NCBI GenBank assembly: GCA_003551865.1
Contig: PUNU01000047.1
Span: forward strand, 1-12,563
Source of the DNA: Syntrophomonadaceae bacterium
GTDB taxonomy: Bacteria; Bacillota_D; Dethiobacteria; DTU022
Length of the DNA stretch: 12,563 nt
Direction of reading: 5' to 3'
Numbering within the stretch: position 1 is the stretch's first letter; the number at the start of each line of letters is the position of its first letter. A program made the translations under genes and the position numbers. Of the stretch, positions 1 through 6,699 are shown piece after piece. The notes beneath the pieces were generated by a model that was not told the origin of the DNA, searched no databases, and saw only the letters and a program-made list of their open reading frames with translations.

Positions 1-10
1 CACCTCCTTG
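1..10 (-). promoter_or_regulatory. Shine-Dalgarno of a divergent gene beyond the left edge
   Basis: Read on the minus strand the first ten bases are CAAGGAGGTG, a full-strength ribosome binding site. A gene on the minus strand should therefore begin within about ten bases to the left of the window, making 1-385 a divergent intergenic region. The gene itself cannot be seen. Confidence 0.6.
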
Positions 11-80
11 TTTGCCGGGGTTACCCCCGTGATTGGTAAAGCACCGCCATTGTAGCCGGGAAACGGCAGAGCAGACAAAA

Positions 81-195
81 GCCGGGTTGGCCCCAAAAAA
101 TGTCCGGGTTGGCCCAACCTGGACGGCAAATCTGGGCGGGTTAGGCCAAAAATGGTCCGGGTTACGGCAACCTGGACGCCGGGTTACCGCAACCC
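81..195. repeat. Array of CGGGTT elements with imperfect palindromes
   Basis: CGGGTT occurs at 83, 105, 137, 158 and 180, giving spacings of 22, 32, 21 and 22 bases, close to 2, 3, 2 and 2 helical turns. A 12-mer, CCGGGTTGGCCC, is repeated exactly at 82-93 and 104-115. Two elements form 23-base imperfect palindromes (102-124 and 155-177, arms GTCCGGGTT and AACCTGGAC, 53 bases apart). A shorter one sits at 181-195 (GGGTT and AACCC arms). At larger scale this is about two copies of a 54-base direct repeat plus a partial third. A looser CGGGGTT lies at 16-22. The array could be operators for the divergent genes, structured RNA in the left gene's leader, or a small intergenic repeat family. Confidence 0.65.
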
Positions 196-262
196 TTAAA
201 GTTTCAGTGAGGGTAAAGTTGCTGTAGGCTCCGGCAGGAAATAGCAGGGAAATAAGCCTGTG

Positions 263-291
263 TTGATTATTTAACCCGGCCCTGATAGAAT
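263..291 (+). promoter_or_regulatory. Sigma-A-type promoter for the S41 protease gene
   Basis: TTGATT (263-268) and TAGAAT (286-291) are separated by exactly 17 bases. A TG at 283-284 gives an extended -10 (TGATAGAAT). Transcription would begin near 298, leaving a leader of roughly 85-90 bases before the start codon at 386. Confidence 0.6.
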
Positions 292-316
292 GCAGATACA
301 GAAACTTAAAATAGAG

Positions 317-345
317 GCAAGCTTAACCGGGCTTGCTGTTTTGTT
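317..345 (+). promoter_or_regulatory. Leader hairpin followed by a T-rich stretch, possible attenuator
   Basis: GCAAGC (317-322) can pair with GCTTGC (331-336) across an 8-base loop and is followed by TGTTTTGTT. It lies in the leader between the predicted promoter and the protease start, so it could be a weak attenuator. The stem is only 6 bp, one of the T positions is G, and it may be chance. Confidence 0.3.
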
Positions 346-385
346 GAACGGAATAAATTTTAACCTGGGAAATGAGGGATAGACA

Positions 386-1792
386 TTGAAAAATATTAAA
401 ATAACGCTGTTTATAGTGACCGTGTTTGCCGCCGGCCTGCTCATTTTTGCAGGACCCGGCTGTATGGATGCCGGGGAGGCGGAAAACACCCTGGCAGAAC
501 CGGAAGCAAGCGAAGAGCTCTACTTAATCGAAGAAGTAATCCAGATCCTCGAAGCCGAATACCTGGACGAAGTGGATAGAGATGAGCTGATTGAAGGTGC
601 CCTGGAGGGTATGCTGGAGAAGCTGGACGATCCCTATACCGGCTACATGACCCCGGAGGATTTTGAGAACCTGATGATCGATACCAGGGGTACTTACGGC
701 GGAGTCGGCATAGAAGTAACCGAAGAAGACGACTACATCACGGTAATCTCGGCCATCTCGGGCACTCCCGGTGAAGAAGCGGGCTTGAGCTCCGGTGACC
801 GCATTATCGCCGTGGACGGCGAAAACCTGGTCGGCGAAGGCCTAAACAAGGCGGTGAGCCTGATGCGGGGCGAGCCGGGAACCGACCTGGTCCTGGAAGT
901 GGAGCGCCCCGGTGTGGGCGAAGTGCTTGAATTTGCAATTACCAGGGAAAAAATCGAGCTGGAAACCGTGGAACATGAAATGCATGAGGGAAACCTGGGC
1001 TACATTAAACTTACCAGCTTTTCCGAGACCTCGGTTGAAGAATTTGACGCGGCTTTGGAGGAGCTCGGGCAGGAAGGCATGGCCGGCCTGATCATTGATG
1101 TTAGAGACAACCCGGGCGGCCTTTTAGATGCCGCCATCCAAATCGCCGACCGCTTTATCGCCGAGGGGCCGATCACCCATGTTGAAGGCGGCGAAGGTGG
1201 CGTGGAAACTTACCGGGCCACCGCTGAAGCACTGGATCTGCCCCTGGTGGTGCTGGTAAACGAGGTCAGCAGCAGCGGTTCCGAGGTTCTGGCCGGTGCC
1301 CTGCAGGACAGCGGCACGGCAACGCTGGTCGGCCAGGAGACCTTCGGCAAGGCCTCGGTGCAGAATATCCGGCAGTTAACCAACGGGGGCGCTTTGCGCT
1401 ACACCATGGCCCATTACATGACTCCCGATAAACGGGCCATTCATGAAGAAGGCCTAACCCCCGATGTGGCAGTGGATCCGCCGGATGTGGTCAAGCTGGC
1501 CAGGGAACCGATCAGCACCGATCTGGCCCGCGGCGATGAAGGCGAAACAGTAGAGACCCTGCAGAAACTGCTCAGTGAGTTTGGCTACTTTGACGGTGAT
1601 GTAGACGGTTATTTTGACGATGCGACCGAAAGCGCCCTGGAGGAGTTTCAGGCGGACCAGGGCATCCATGTGACGGTTGAGATGAATGACATGGTGGTGC
1701 GCAAACTGCACGAGGAAGTGCAAAGGCTGAAGAAAGAGCAGGACACCAAGCTCGAAAAGGCCCTGGAGTTACTGGCGGAAAAACTAAATTAG
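386..1792 (+). CDS. ctpA: S41A carboxy-terminal processing protease (CtpA-like)
   Basis: Exported serine protease of the C-terminal processing family, expected to trim or degrade envelope proteins outside the membrane. Residues 3-25 form a hydrophobic signal or anchor segment; Cys26 follows it, but the preceding AGPG is a poor lipobox. A PDZ domain covers about 105-180 (GGVG signature at 105). The S41 core covers about 205-370 with catalytic Ser297 in SSSGSE and Lys322 in FGKASVQ, at the usual 25-residue spacing, and Gln326 four residues later. Residues 380-435 form a peptidoglycan-binding type 1 repeat (VETLQKLL, GYFDGDVDGYF), followed by a charged coiled-coil-like tail. The 468-residue length fits Bacillota Ctp proteins. 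Translation starts at TTG with GAGGGA six bases upstream; no other in-frame start precedes it because a TAG lies two codons upstream. The protein is strikingly acidic. The symbol is a family-level assignment. Confidence 0.92.
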   Translation: MKNIKITLFIVTVFAAGLLIFAGPGCMDAGEAENTLAEPEASEELYLIEEVIQILEAEYLDEVDRDELIEGALEGMLEKLDDPYTGYMTPEDFENLMIDTRGTYGGVGIEVTEEDDYITVISAISGTPGEEAGLSSGDRIIAVDGENLVGEGLNKAVSLMRGEPGTDLVLEVERPGVGEVLEFAITREKIELETVEHEMHEGNLGYIKLTSFSETSVEEFDAALEELGQEGMAGLIIDVRDNPGGLLDAAIQIADRFIAEGPITHVEGGEGGVETYRATAEALDLPLVVLVNEVSSSGSEVLAGALQDSGTATLVGQETFGKASVQNIRQLTNGGALRYTMAHYMTPDKRAIHEEGLTPDVAVDPPDVVKLAREPISTDLARGDEGETVETLQKLLSEFGYFDGDVDGYFDDATESALEEFQADQGIHVTVEMNDMVVRKLHEEVQRLKKEQDTKLEKALELLAEKLN

Positions 1793-1814
1793 TTTAATGG
1801 TATAAAGGGAAAAC

Positions 1815-1850
1815 GCCTCCTGCCTAAGTTAATAAGCGGGAGGCTTTTCT
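1815..1850 (+). terminator. Rho-independent terminator after the protease gene
   Basis: GCCTCCTGC (1815-1823) pairs along 9 bp with GCGGGAGGC (1836-1844), with one G-U pair and a 12-base loop, followed directly by TTTTCT. An AAAA run precedes the stem. It starts 22 bases after the stop codon and makes the protease gene a separate transcription unit from the DUF362 gene. Confidence 0.85.
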
Positions 1851-1897
1851 GGGCTGAAGTAGAATTATGTAATAAACTGAAATGACTTACACACAAC

Positions 1898-1905
1898 CGG
1901 GAGGT
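1898..1905 (+). promoter_or_regulatory. Ribosome binding site fixing the DUF362 start
   Basis: CGGGAGGT ends nine bases before the ATG at 1915. An in-frame ATG at 1882 lies upstream of this site and has no comparable site of its own, so the eleven codons between them are probably not translated. Confidence 0.7.
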
Positions 1906-1914
1906 CGTTTACTA

Positions 1915-2817
1915 ATGACTGCCGAGCAGAAAACAAAGGTAGCGCTGGTGAAAACCAAAGACAGGAAAGAGGGGATCAGGAGCAGCGTGGAACTGTTGGA
2001 GAACAACCCGGTCCGTGACAAAAAGGTGGTGTTAAAGCCCAACTTCAACACCGCCGATCCTTATCCCGGCTCCACCCACCAGGAAACTCTAAAGGAGCTG
2101 ATTCTCTACCTCAAGGAGCTGGGCGCTAAAAGCATCACGATCGGGGAAAGAAGCGGGCCGCCCAAAACCGCCGATGTTATGGAACAGCTGGGTGTGTACC
2201 GGCTGGCTGAAGAGCTGGGGGTGGAAGTGGTCAACTTTGACGAACTGCCTGCAGATGAACTGGTTAAAGTAGATCCGCCTGGGAGCCACTGGCAGGACGG
2301 CTTTACCGTCCCTAAAATGCTAAAGGAAGCGGAATGCACCGTCGCTTCTCCCTGCCTGAAGACCCACCAGTTCGGCGGTATCTTTACCATGGCCCTCAAG
2401 CTGGCCGTGGGCATCACGCCCAAACAAGGTACAGATTACATGAAGGAGCTGCACTCCTCACCCCATATGCGGAAGTTGATCGCCGAGCTAAACTGGGGCT
2501 ACCGGCCGGACCTGATCGTCTTAGACGGCCTGGAAAGCTTTGTTGAAGGCGGGCCAATGAGCGGCAGGAGGGTAAATACCGACCTGTTTATAGCCGGCAC
2601 CGACCGGGTTGCCATAGATGCAGTGGGGCTCGCTGTTTTAAAAGAGGTGGGTTCCACGCCGGCGGTGATGGAAACCCCGATCTTTGAGCAGGAACAGATT
2701 GCCCGGGCGGTGGAGCTCGGTCTGGGCGCAGGTTCGGCGCAGCAAATTGACCTGGTAACAGGAGATCCGACAAGCGCGGAGTATGCCAAAAAGCTGCGCA
2801 ATATCCTTGACCGGTAA
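1915..2817 (+). CDS. DUF362 domain protein
   Basis: A 300-residue protein (from ATG 1915) matching the DUF362 family over nearly its whole length. Family-like landmarks are the VVLKPNFNT strand near the N-terminus, SPCLKTHQFGG in the middle, the basic and His-containing stretch leading to HSSPHMRKLIAELN, LIVLDGLESFVEGGPMSG, and AGTDRVAIDAVGLAVLKEVG towards the end. Many DUF362 proteins carry an extra ferredoxin domain; this one has no CxxCxxC motif, so it is the short form. There is no signal peptide or membrane segment, so it is probably cytosolic. Its biochemical role is unknown and none is inferred. It follows the protease terminator and probably has its own promoter, though I see no convincing one in the short gap. 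A further ATG at 1882 would add eleven residues. Confidence 0.88.
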   Translation: MTAEQKTKVALVKTKDRKEGIRSSVELLENNPVRDKKVVLKPNFNTADPYPGSTHQETLKELILYLKELGAKSITIGERSGPPKTADVMEQLGVYRLAEELGVEVVNFDELPADELVKVDPPGSHWQDGFTVPKMLKEAECTVASPCLKTHQFGGIFTMALKLAVGITPKQGTDYMKELHSSPHMRKLIAELNWGYRPDLIVLDGLESFVEGGPMSGRRVNTDLFIAGTDRVAIDAVGLAVLKEVGSTPAVMETPIFEQEQIARAVELGLGAGSAQQIDLVTGDPTSAEYAKKLRNILDR

Positions 2818-2863
2818 ATGATACAGGGGCATTTTAAGGTTAAGGATAAATTGAATCGGCATT

Positions 2864-2891
2864 TGTCAATTTTGTGTTAATTTTATTGACA
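2864..2891. promoter_or_regulatory. Inverted repeat overlapping the pilin promoter -35, candidate operator
   Basis: TGTCAAT (2864-2870) and ATTGACA (2885-2891) are perfect 7-base inverted arms whose starts are 21 bases apart, two helical turns. The right arm contains the -35 box. TCAATTT at 2866-2872 can also pair with AAATTGA at 2848-2854, so a weak AT-only hairpin is an alternative. A dimeric regulator site is plausible but unproven. Confidence 0.35.
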
Positions 2892-2914
2892 TAAGCTAAA
2901 AATGAAGGTAAAAT
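2886..2914 (+). promoter_or_regulatory. Near-consensus sigma-A promoter of the pilin cassette
   Basis: TTGACA (2886-2891, six of six) and TAAAAT (2909-2914, five of six) have an ideal 17-base spacer. Transcription should start near 2921, giving a leader of about 75 bases before the first pilin gene. It is the strongest promoter-like sequence in the window. Confidence 0.8.
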
Positions 2915-2995
2915 ATAGAAAAATGCGAAATCCTGACCGTTAAGAGTCGTTCTATTTATGAAGCTTATTCCCATCTACGGGAGGAGTATTACCCG

Positions 2996-4285
2996 ATGAG
3001 TATTTTAAGAAATGAAAAAGGTGTCGCTATGCCCCTGGTACTGGTAGTCCTTGTTGTCCTGGCTTTGCTTGGAGTCGCACTCTATTACTACAGCACCGGT
3101 GAGCTGACCCATTCGGTGCGCGATGAAAAAAAGGCAAGGGCCTACTATCTGGCTCGGGCCGGGGCTGAATCTGTTGCTCATTATATAATGGAAAGGCCGG
3201 GGACTCTGGATTTGTTGATACCAAATGTCAATGATACAGCCAGTGCAGACAGTATTCCATTTGAAACAGAAGAACATGGAAATGTTGGTGAAATAGAGGT
3301 TGAATTGGAAAGAGAGTCATTATACAGCGTAATTATTACTGGCTTTGGTACTGTTGACGGCATCAGGCAAAGCGTAAGTATCCTTATGGAAGCAATTGCA
3401 CCTTTTGACGGGGTAATATATTCTGATACTTCACTTAATTTTCAGCAGCAGGTTAATGTCACCGGTGACATTGTTACAGCCGGTGAGATTTTGTGGCAAA
3501 ATCAGGAACTTGAAGAGGATGAAGAAGGCAACCTTATACATGATAATGTGGATGGTGTATTCAAACCTGATACTGAAATTAATTTTCCTCCTCCCGACTT
3601 TCCCCCTGAACCGGAAAACGGCTATGCAGGCGTTATTACCGTAGATGGCAGCAACTCAACATATACAATAAGTAAAAATGAAAATAATCCGCCTGAAGAT
3701 CAGGGTTATAATGAAGTATTTATTGACCTTGATGGGAAGTTAATAGTTGACGCAAGTCACGGTGACGTAATTGTCCAAACTCAAGAATTTGACATGCAGG
3801 GTGGCGGACAGGGCCAAGGAACAGAACCCTCTGAGCTTGAACTGCATACCAGTAAAGGCAACAAATTACAGCTGGTCGCGAATGAGATTACATTACGCAA
3901 AGTGAGTGTTACTGGTAACGGAATAGCAGAAATTTTTGTGCGTGAGCCTGGGCCGATTAATGTTCGAAATCCCAGTGCACAGGTTCTCGATGCAGGTGCG
4001 ATGCTGGTTGTTTATCTTGATCAAGGGGTTACAATGGATTTTCAGGCTCATGGGCAAAACAGTGGTTTCTTCCAGGGCTTGGTCTATGGTCCGGAAGCAT
4101 TTGTCGAAATGGGTGGTAGTGTTTTTTTTGAGGGTTCCATGATTGTTGATCAGTTAAAAGGTTCCGGTCAAGGCTCCGGTCAGAATCCACCTACAATAGT
4201 AGCAGACGAAATTTACCGTGATTATGATTGGGGCATACTGGAGGATATCTTTGGTCGTTACCGGATTATACAGTGGGCAGAGTAA
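2996..4285 (+). CDS. PilX-like minor pilin
   Basis: A 429-residue protein with a short basic leader, NEKG (Gly9), then a hydrophobic helix at about 10-32 (MPLVLVVLVVLALLGVAL) and a helix rich in Ala and Glu. This fits the PilX N-terminal type of type IV pilin-like proteins. Cleavage by prepilin peptidase after Gly9 would put Leu, not the usual Glu, at +5; PilX and GspK-type tip pilins commonly lack Glu+5. The remainder, from about residue 120, is beta-rich and acidic with Gln-Gly stretches (GGGQGQG, GSGQGSGQ), resembling C-terminal domains of other PilX-like Bacillota proteins; I cannot name a fold. The start has GGAGGAG nine bases upstream. It is the first gene of a cassette, with the next gene 25 bases downstream. 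Expected role: an outward-facing minor pilin that helps initiate a pilus or pseudopilus. Confidence 0.8.
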   Translation: MSILRNEKGVAMPLVLVVLVVLALLGVALYYYSTGELTHSVRDEKKARAYYLARAGAESVAHYIMERPGTLDLLIPNVNDTASADSIPFETEEHGNVGEIEVELERESLYSVIITGFGTVDGIRQSVSILMEAIAPFDGVIYSDTSLNFQQQVNVTGDIVTAGEILWQNQELEEDEEGNLIHDNVDGVFKPDTEINFPPPDFPPEPENGYAGVITVDGSNSTYTISKNENNPPEDQGYNEVFIDLDGKLIVDASHGDVIVQTQEFDMQGGGQGQGTEPSELELHTSKGNKLQLVANEITLRKVSVTGNGIAEIFVREPGPINVRNPSAQVLDAGAMLVVYLDQGVTMDFQAHGQNSGFFQGLVYGPEAFVEMGGSVFFEGSMIVDQLKGSGQGSGQNPPTIVADEIYRDYDWGILEDIFGRYRIIQWAE

Positions 4286-4295
4286 TGTTTTTCCC

Positions 4296-4302
4296 GGAGG
4301 TG
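4296..4302 (+). promoter_or_regulatory. Ribosome binding site fixing the second pilin start
   Basis: GGAGGTG lies eight bases before ATG 4311. The reading frame is open back to 4218, inside the previous gene, but the prepilin leader and this site both place the start at 4311. Confidence 0.7.
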
Positions 4303-4310
4303 CTGCAACA

Positions 4311-5996
4311 ATGGGTATTTGCTGGATATTTAAGAAATTAACAAAATACATATGGTGTCAAAAACCCGAGCAAGGGTATTCGCTTATAGAACTTCTCATT
4401 GCAATGCTTGTTTTAATTTTGATTGTTTTTGCTTTCACACCGCTTCTGGTGGGCAGCATAGATAGAATTCACTTTGCCGGCGATAAAAGCGAAGCATTAT
4501 ATGAAGGGCAATCCGATATAGAGGTTAATATAGCTGAACGAATAAAGGGAGACGGTGGTAAACTGGTATTTACATTTACCAACCCCGATGAACCGGAAAC
4601 AACAATAGAAGCCTTTGATGTTCCCGGCGATTTAATTTATGTCGAAAAAGAAAAAGGGCGGGCGAGCGCATGGCTGAGTGGCTTTGTGCCCTATGTTTCT
4701 ACTATGAGCTTAAATCCATCGATCATAATTGAAGGATATGATGATGGAGAACTTATAGAAGTTGAAGGCAAATTTACCGATTTTAACAAGGCCGATGAAA
4801 TAAATATAGCTGAAAGTTTGGATCTAGAACATGATGACCCCGATGTTTATAGTTTTAGTTTAATGAATATTTCAAGTGATCCGGACAACAACAAGGAAAC
4901 CGCTGAATTTTATCTAAATAAAGGTTTGACTAACAGCAAGAGCCCTTATATTGCTTTTTGCAGGTGGAAAATCGAAAGTGACGAAGAAATATGGATCACC
5001 GTGCGGGCACGGCTGTATGTTTCTATGCCAAAAGCAGTTGCTGTTGGTACTGGCCAAAGAATTATTGCATCTACAAATGCCAGAGATGTTTGGAATGAAA
5101 AAGACCATGATTTAAGTGGCACCGGAAGGTTTACTGATATTATATGGACGGGTTCTGAATATTTTGCATCTTCGGTTTCAGGGAGGGTAGCAGAATGGAA
5201 AAATCGGGAGGAACCCAGATTAACGGATGAAAATTACAACAGGATAAATTCTGTTGCCCATGGTGACAGGAAATACCTGGCTGCAGGTAGTGGTGGTAAA
5301 ATTTACGTAGCGGACAATATTAAAGATTTTTTTAATGAGGGAATTGTAAAAACTGCTGAAATCCCTCAGGAGGCAGAGAGCATTGACTTCAATTCTGTGA
5401 TCTGGGGTGGCGAAAGGTTTGTTGCTGCCGGAGGTAATGGAACTATCCTTTACTCGTCAGACCCAACTGACTATATTGCCGGCTGGGATTTATTTGACTG
5501 GGGCAATGAGAACAATAATAATGAAGAGGAATCATTTAATACTTCTGGCTTAACATTTACCGGTATTGCTTATGGAGGCAATGATTGGATAGCAGTGGGT
5601 TATGATAATGAAGAAAATGCAGTGGCGGTCAGGTTTAATCCACAAAGCAACGAATGGGAAGATCTAACACTATACTTACCTTCCAGTGATATCTTAAACG
5701 ATATTGCATATGCTGAAAGCAAATTTATTGCTGTCGGAAATAACGGAACAATTGTTACCACAGATAACGGCTTGGAATGGGATGATCTGAACTCAAATAA
5801 CAATTTAGGCAGCGAGGATTTGTATGTAGTTGAGTGGGGCTACATTGGTGACGAAACCGGTAATATTGATTATATAATTGCTGGAGCTGATGGTAGAATT
5901 ATTACATCGGCAGGTGAAGGTATTGATAATTTAATAATGCATCAGGTGGATACAGATATTACAATATATGGAGCTGCATTGAGATGGACACCATGA
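4311..5996 (+). CDS. Prepilin with C-terminal beta-propeller-like domain
   Basis: A 561-residue protein. Residues 1-22 form a leader ending in Gly22, followed by the classic prepilin motif YSLIELLIAM (Glu27 at +5) and a hydrophobic helix to about residue 46. Residues 47-240 are an acidic globular region I do not recognise. From about 241 to the end there are repeats of the form hydrophobic pair, GG or similar, FVAAG or FIAVG, then GTI or GKI and a short strand, beginning near residues 274, 312, 360, 416, 462, 504 and 552. This resembles BNR/Ycf48-like beta-propellers. The last repeat is cut after one strand (IYGAALRW), and its missing strands match KAVAVGTGQRIIAS at 241, so the ring would have seven blades closed by pairing the two ends. 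Likely a surface-displayed minor pilin, with the propeller as adhesin, ligand-binding or scaffold module. Sequence is AT-rich. The prepilin part is secure; the propeller is a pattern-based prediction. Confidence 0.85.
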   Translation: MGICWIFKKLTKYIWCQKPEQGYSLIELLIAMLVLILIVFAFTPLLVGSIDRIHFAGDKSEALYEGQSDIEVNIAERIKGDGGKLVFTFTNPDEPETTIEAFDVPGDLIYVEKEKGRASAWLSGFVPYVSTMSLNPSIIIEGYDDGELIEVEGKFTDFNKADEINIAESLDLEHDDPDVYSFSLMNISSDPDNNKETAEFYLNKGLTNSKSPYIAFCRWKIESDEEIWITVRARLYVSMPKAVAVGTGQRIIASTNARDVWNEKDHDLSGTGRFTDIIWTGSEYFASSVSGRVAEWKNREEPRLTDENYNRINSVAHGDRKYLAAGSGGKIYVADNIKDFFNEGIVKTAEIPQEAESIDFNSVIWGGERFVAAGGNGTILYSSDPTDYIAGWDLFDWGNENNNNEEESFNTSGLTFTGIAYGGNDWIAVGYDNEENAVAVRFNPQSNEWEDLTLYLPSSDILNDIAYAESKFIAVGNNGTIVTTDNGLEWDDLNSNNNLGSEDLYVVEWGYIGDETGNIDYIIAGADGRIITSAGEGIDNLIMHQVDTDITIYGAALRWTP

Positions 5997-6619
5997 TCAC
6001 AAAAATATTGAACAAGCAAGATGGGTTGACTGTAATAGAGTTGTTAATTGTTTTAACTTTAATCCTGCTTGTACTCGCTATTGGTTTCATGTATTTTGAT
6101 TTTGGTGTAAAAGCCTTTGACCGTGGCGAACGGCAGACTATTGCACAAAAAGCAGCCAGGATCACATCTGATTTTATCACCTCTGAACTCCGTTTTGCCA
6201 AAGAAATCACAATAAATCCAGACGGTAATCCCGGTGATTCAGAAGGCTATTATTATTTTTACGAGGAGAATAACTCAATAAAATTTCTTGATCCTGATGA
6301 AGCAACCCCCCGGACCCTTGCGGATACTAAGACTGATGGCATTACTTACAATGTTTATTTTTTTAGCAACATACCTTACGACGTAGTCATATTTTATATC
6401 TTTGCCGATCTTGAAGCTGAACCCGAAAGCAGCCAGTCTGGCATGGAAGAATATAAGGAAAATGTCGAAAACCTGAAGCAAGAAAGCCTTTATGCCCTTA
6501 AAACGAGAGTCCAGGCTATAAATTTAAAACTATTTAGAGACTATGATCCCGAAACTGAAGAAATGATTACAATCAATGAAGGTGGAGACCACACGGTAAT
6601 CAAATATAAAAAGCCCTGA
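5984..6619 (+). CDS. PilW/PulJ-like prepilin
   Basis: A 211-residue protein with leader ending in QDG (Gly14), prepilin motif LTVIELLIVL with Glu at +5, and a hydrophobic helix to about residue 36, followed by an amphipathic stretch (RQTIAQKAARITSDFITSELRFA) typical of PulJ/PilW-type minor pilins. The rest is a small acidic globular domain with no further motif recognised. It overlaps the previous gene: ATG 5984 has GGAG ten bases upstream, while ATG 5993 forms an ATGA overlap with the upstream stop. Both starts keep the leader intact, and either suggests translational coupling. As the third prepilin in the cassette it probably joins the other two in a tip complex. Confidence 0.82.
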   Translation: MDTMITKILNKQDGLTVIELLIVLTLILLVLAIGFMYFDFGVKAFDRGERQTIAQKAARITSDFITSELRFAKEITINPDGNPGDSEGYYYFYEENNSIKFLDPDEATPRTLADTKTDGITYNVYFFSNIPYDVVIFYIFADLEAEPESSQSGMEEYKENVENLKQESLYALKTRVQAINLKLFRDYDPETEEMITINEGGDHTVIKYKKP

Positions 6620-6683
6620 TCCTCTTTAAACTGGAGACTGGTGTCGTAACTTTCGGCAAACCAACAAATTGACAGCTTAGAAC

Positions 6684-6692
6684 AGGGAGGAT
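6684..6692 (+). promoter_or_regulatory. Ribosome binding site pointing to an ATT start
   Basis: AGGGAGGAT is the only good ribosome binding site before the sensor gene. Nine bases after its last GG comes ATT at 6700, in frame. No ATG, GTG or TTG lies at a workable distance; the first standard in-frame start, GTG 6745, is 54 bases away and cuts into the first PAS domain. Confidence 0.6.
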
Positions 6693-6699
6693 AAAGAAA

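Noticed and set aside
33..227. Plus-strand 64-codon open frame across the repeat array
   Set aside because: It is made of the CGGGTT repeats, has no ribosome binding site and no recognisable protein pattern.
2848..2872. AAATTGA/TCAATTT hairpin as terminator of the DUF362 gene
   Set aside because: The stem is nearly all A-T with an 11-base loop and no clean T tract; the same bases better fit the inverted repeat at the pilin promoter.
2915..2995. Cyclic-di-GMP riboswitch in the pilin leader
   Set aside because: Looked for because of the c-di-GMP gene nearby; the leader is only about 75 bases and shows none of the GEMM core sequences. The 6620-6699 gap was checked likewise and has none.
6669..6697. 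TTGACA, 17 bases, TAAAGA as a promoter for the sensor gene
   Set aside because: The -10 matches at only three positions, and transcription would begin after the ribosome binding site, leaving only the unsupported GTG 6745. Read-through from the pilin promoter is simpler.
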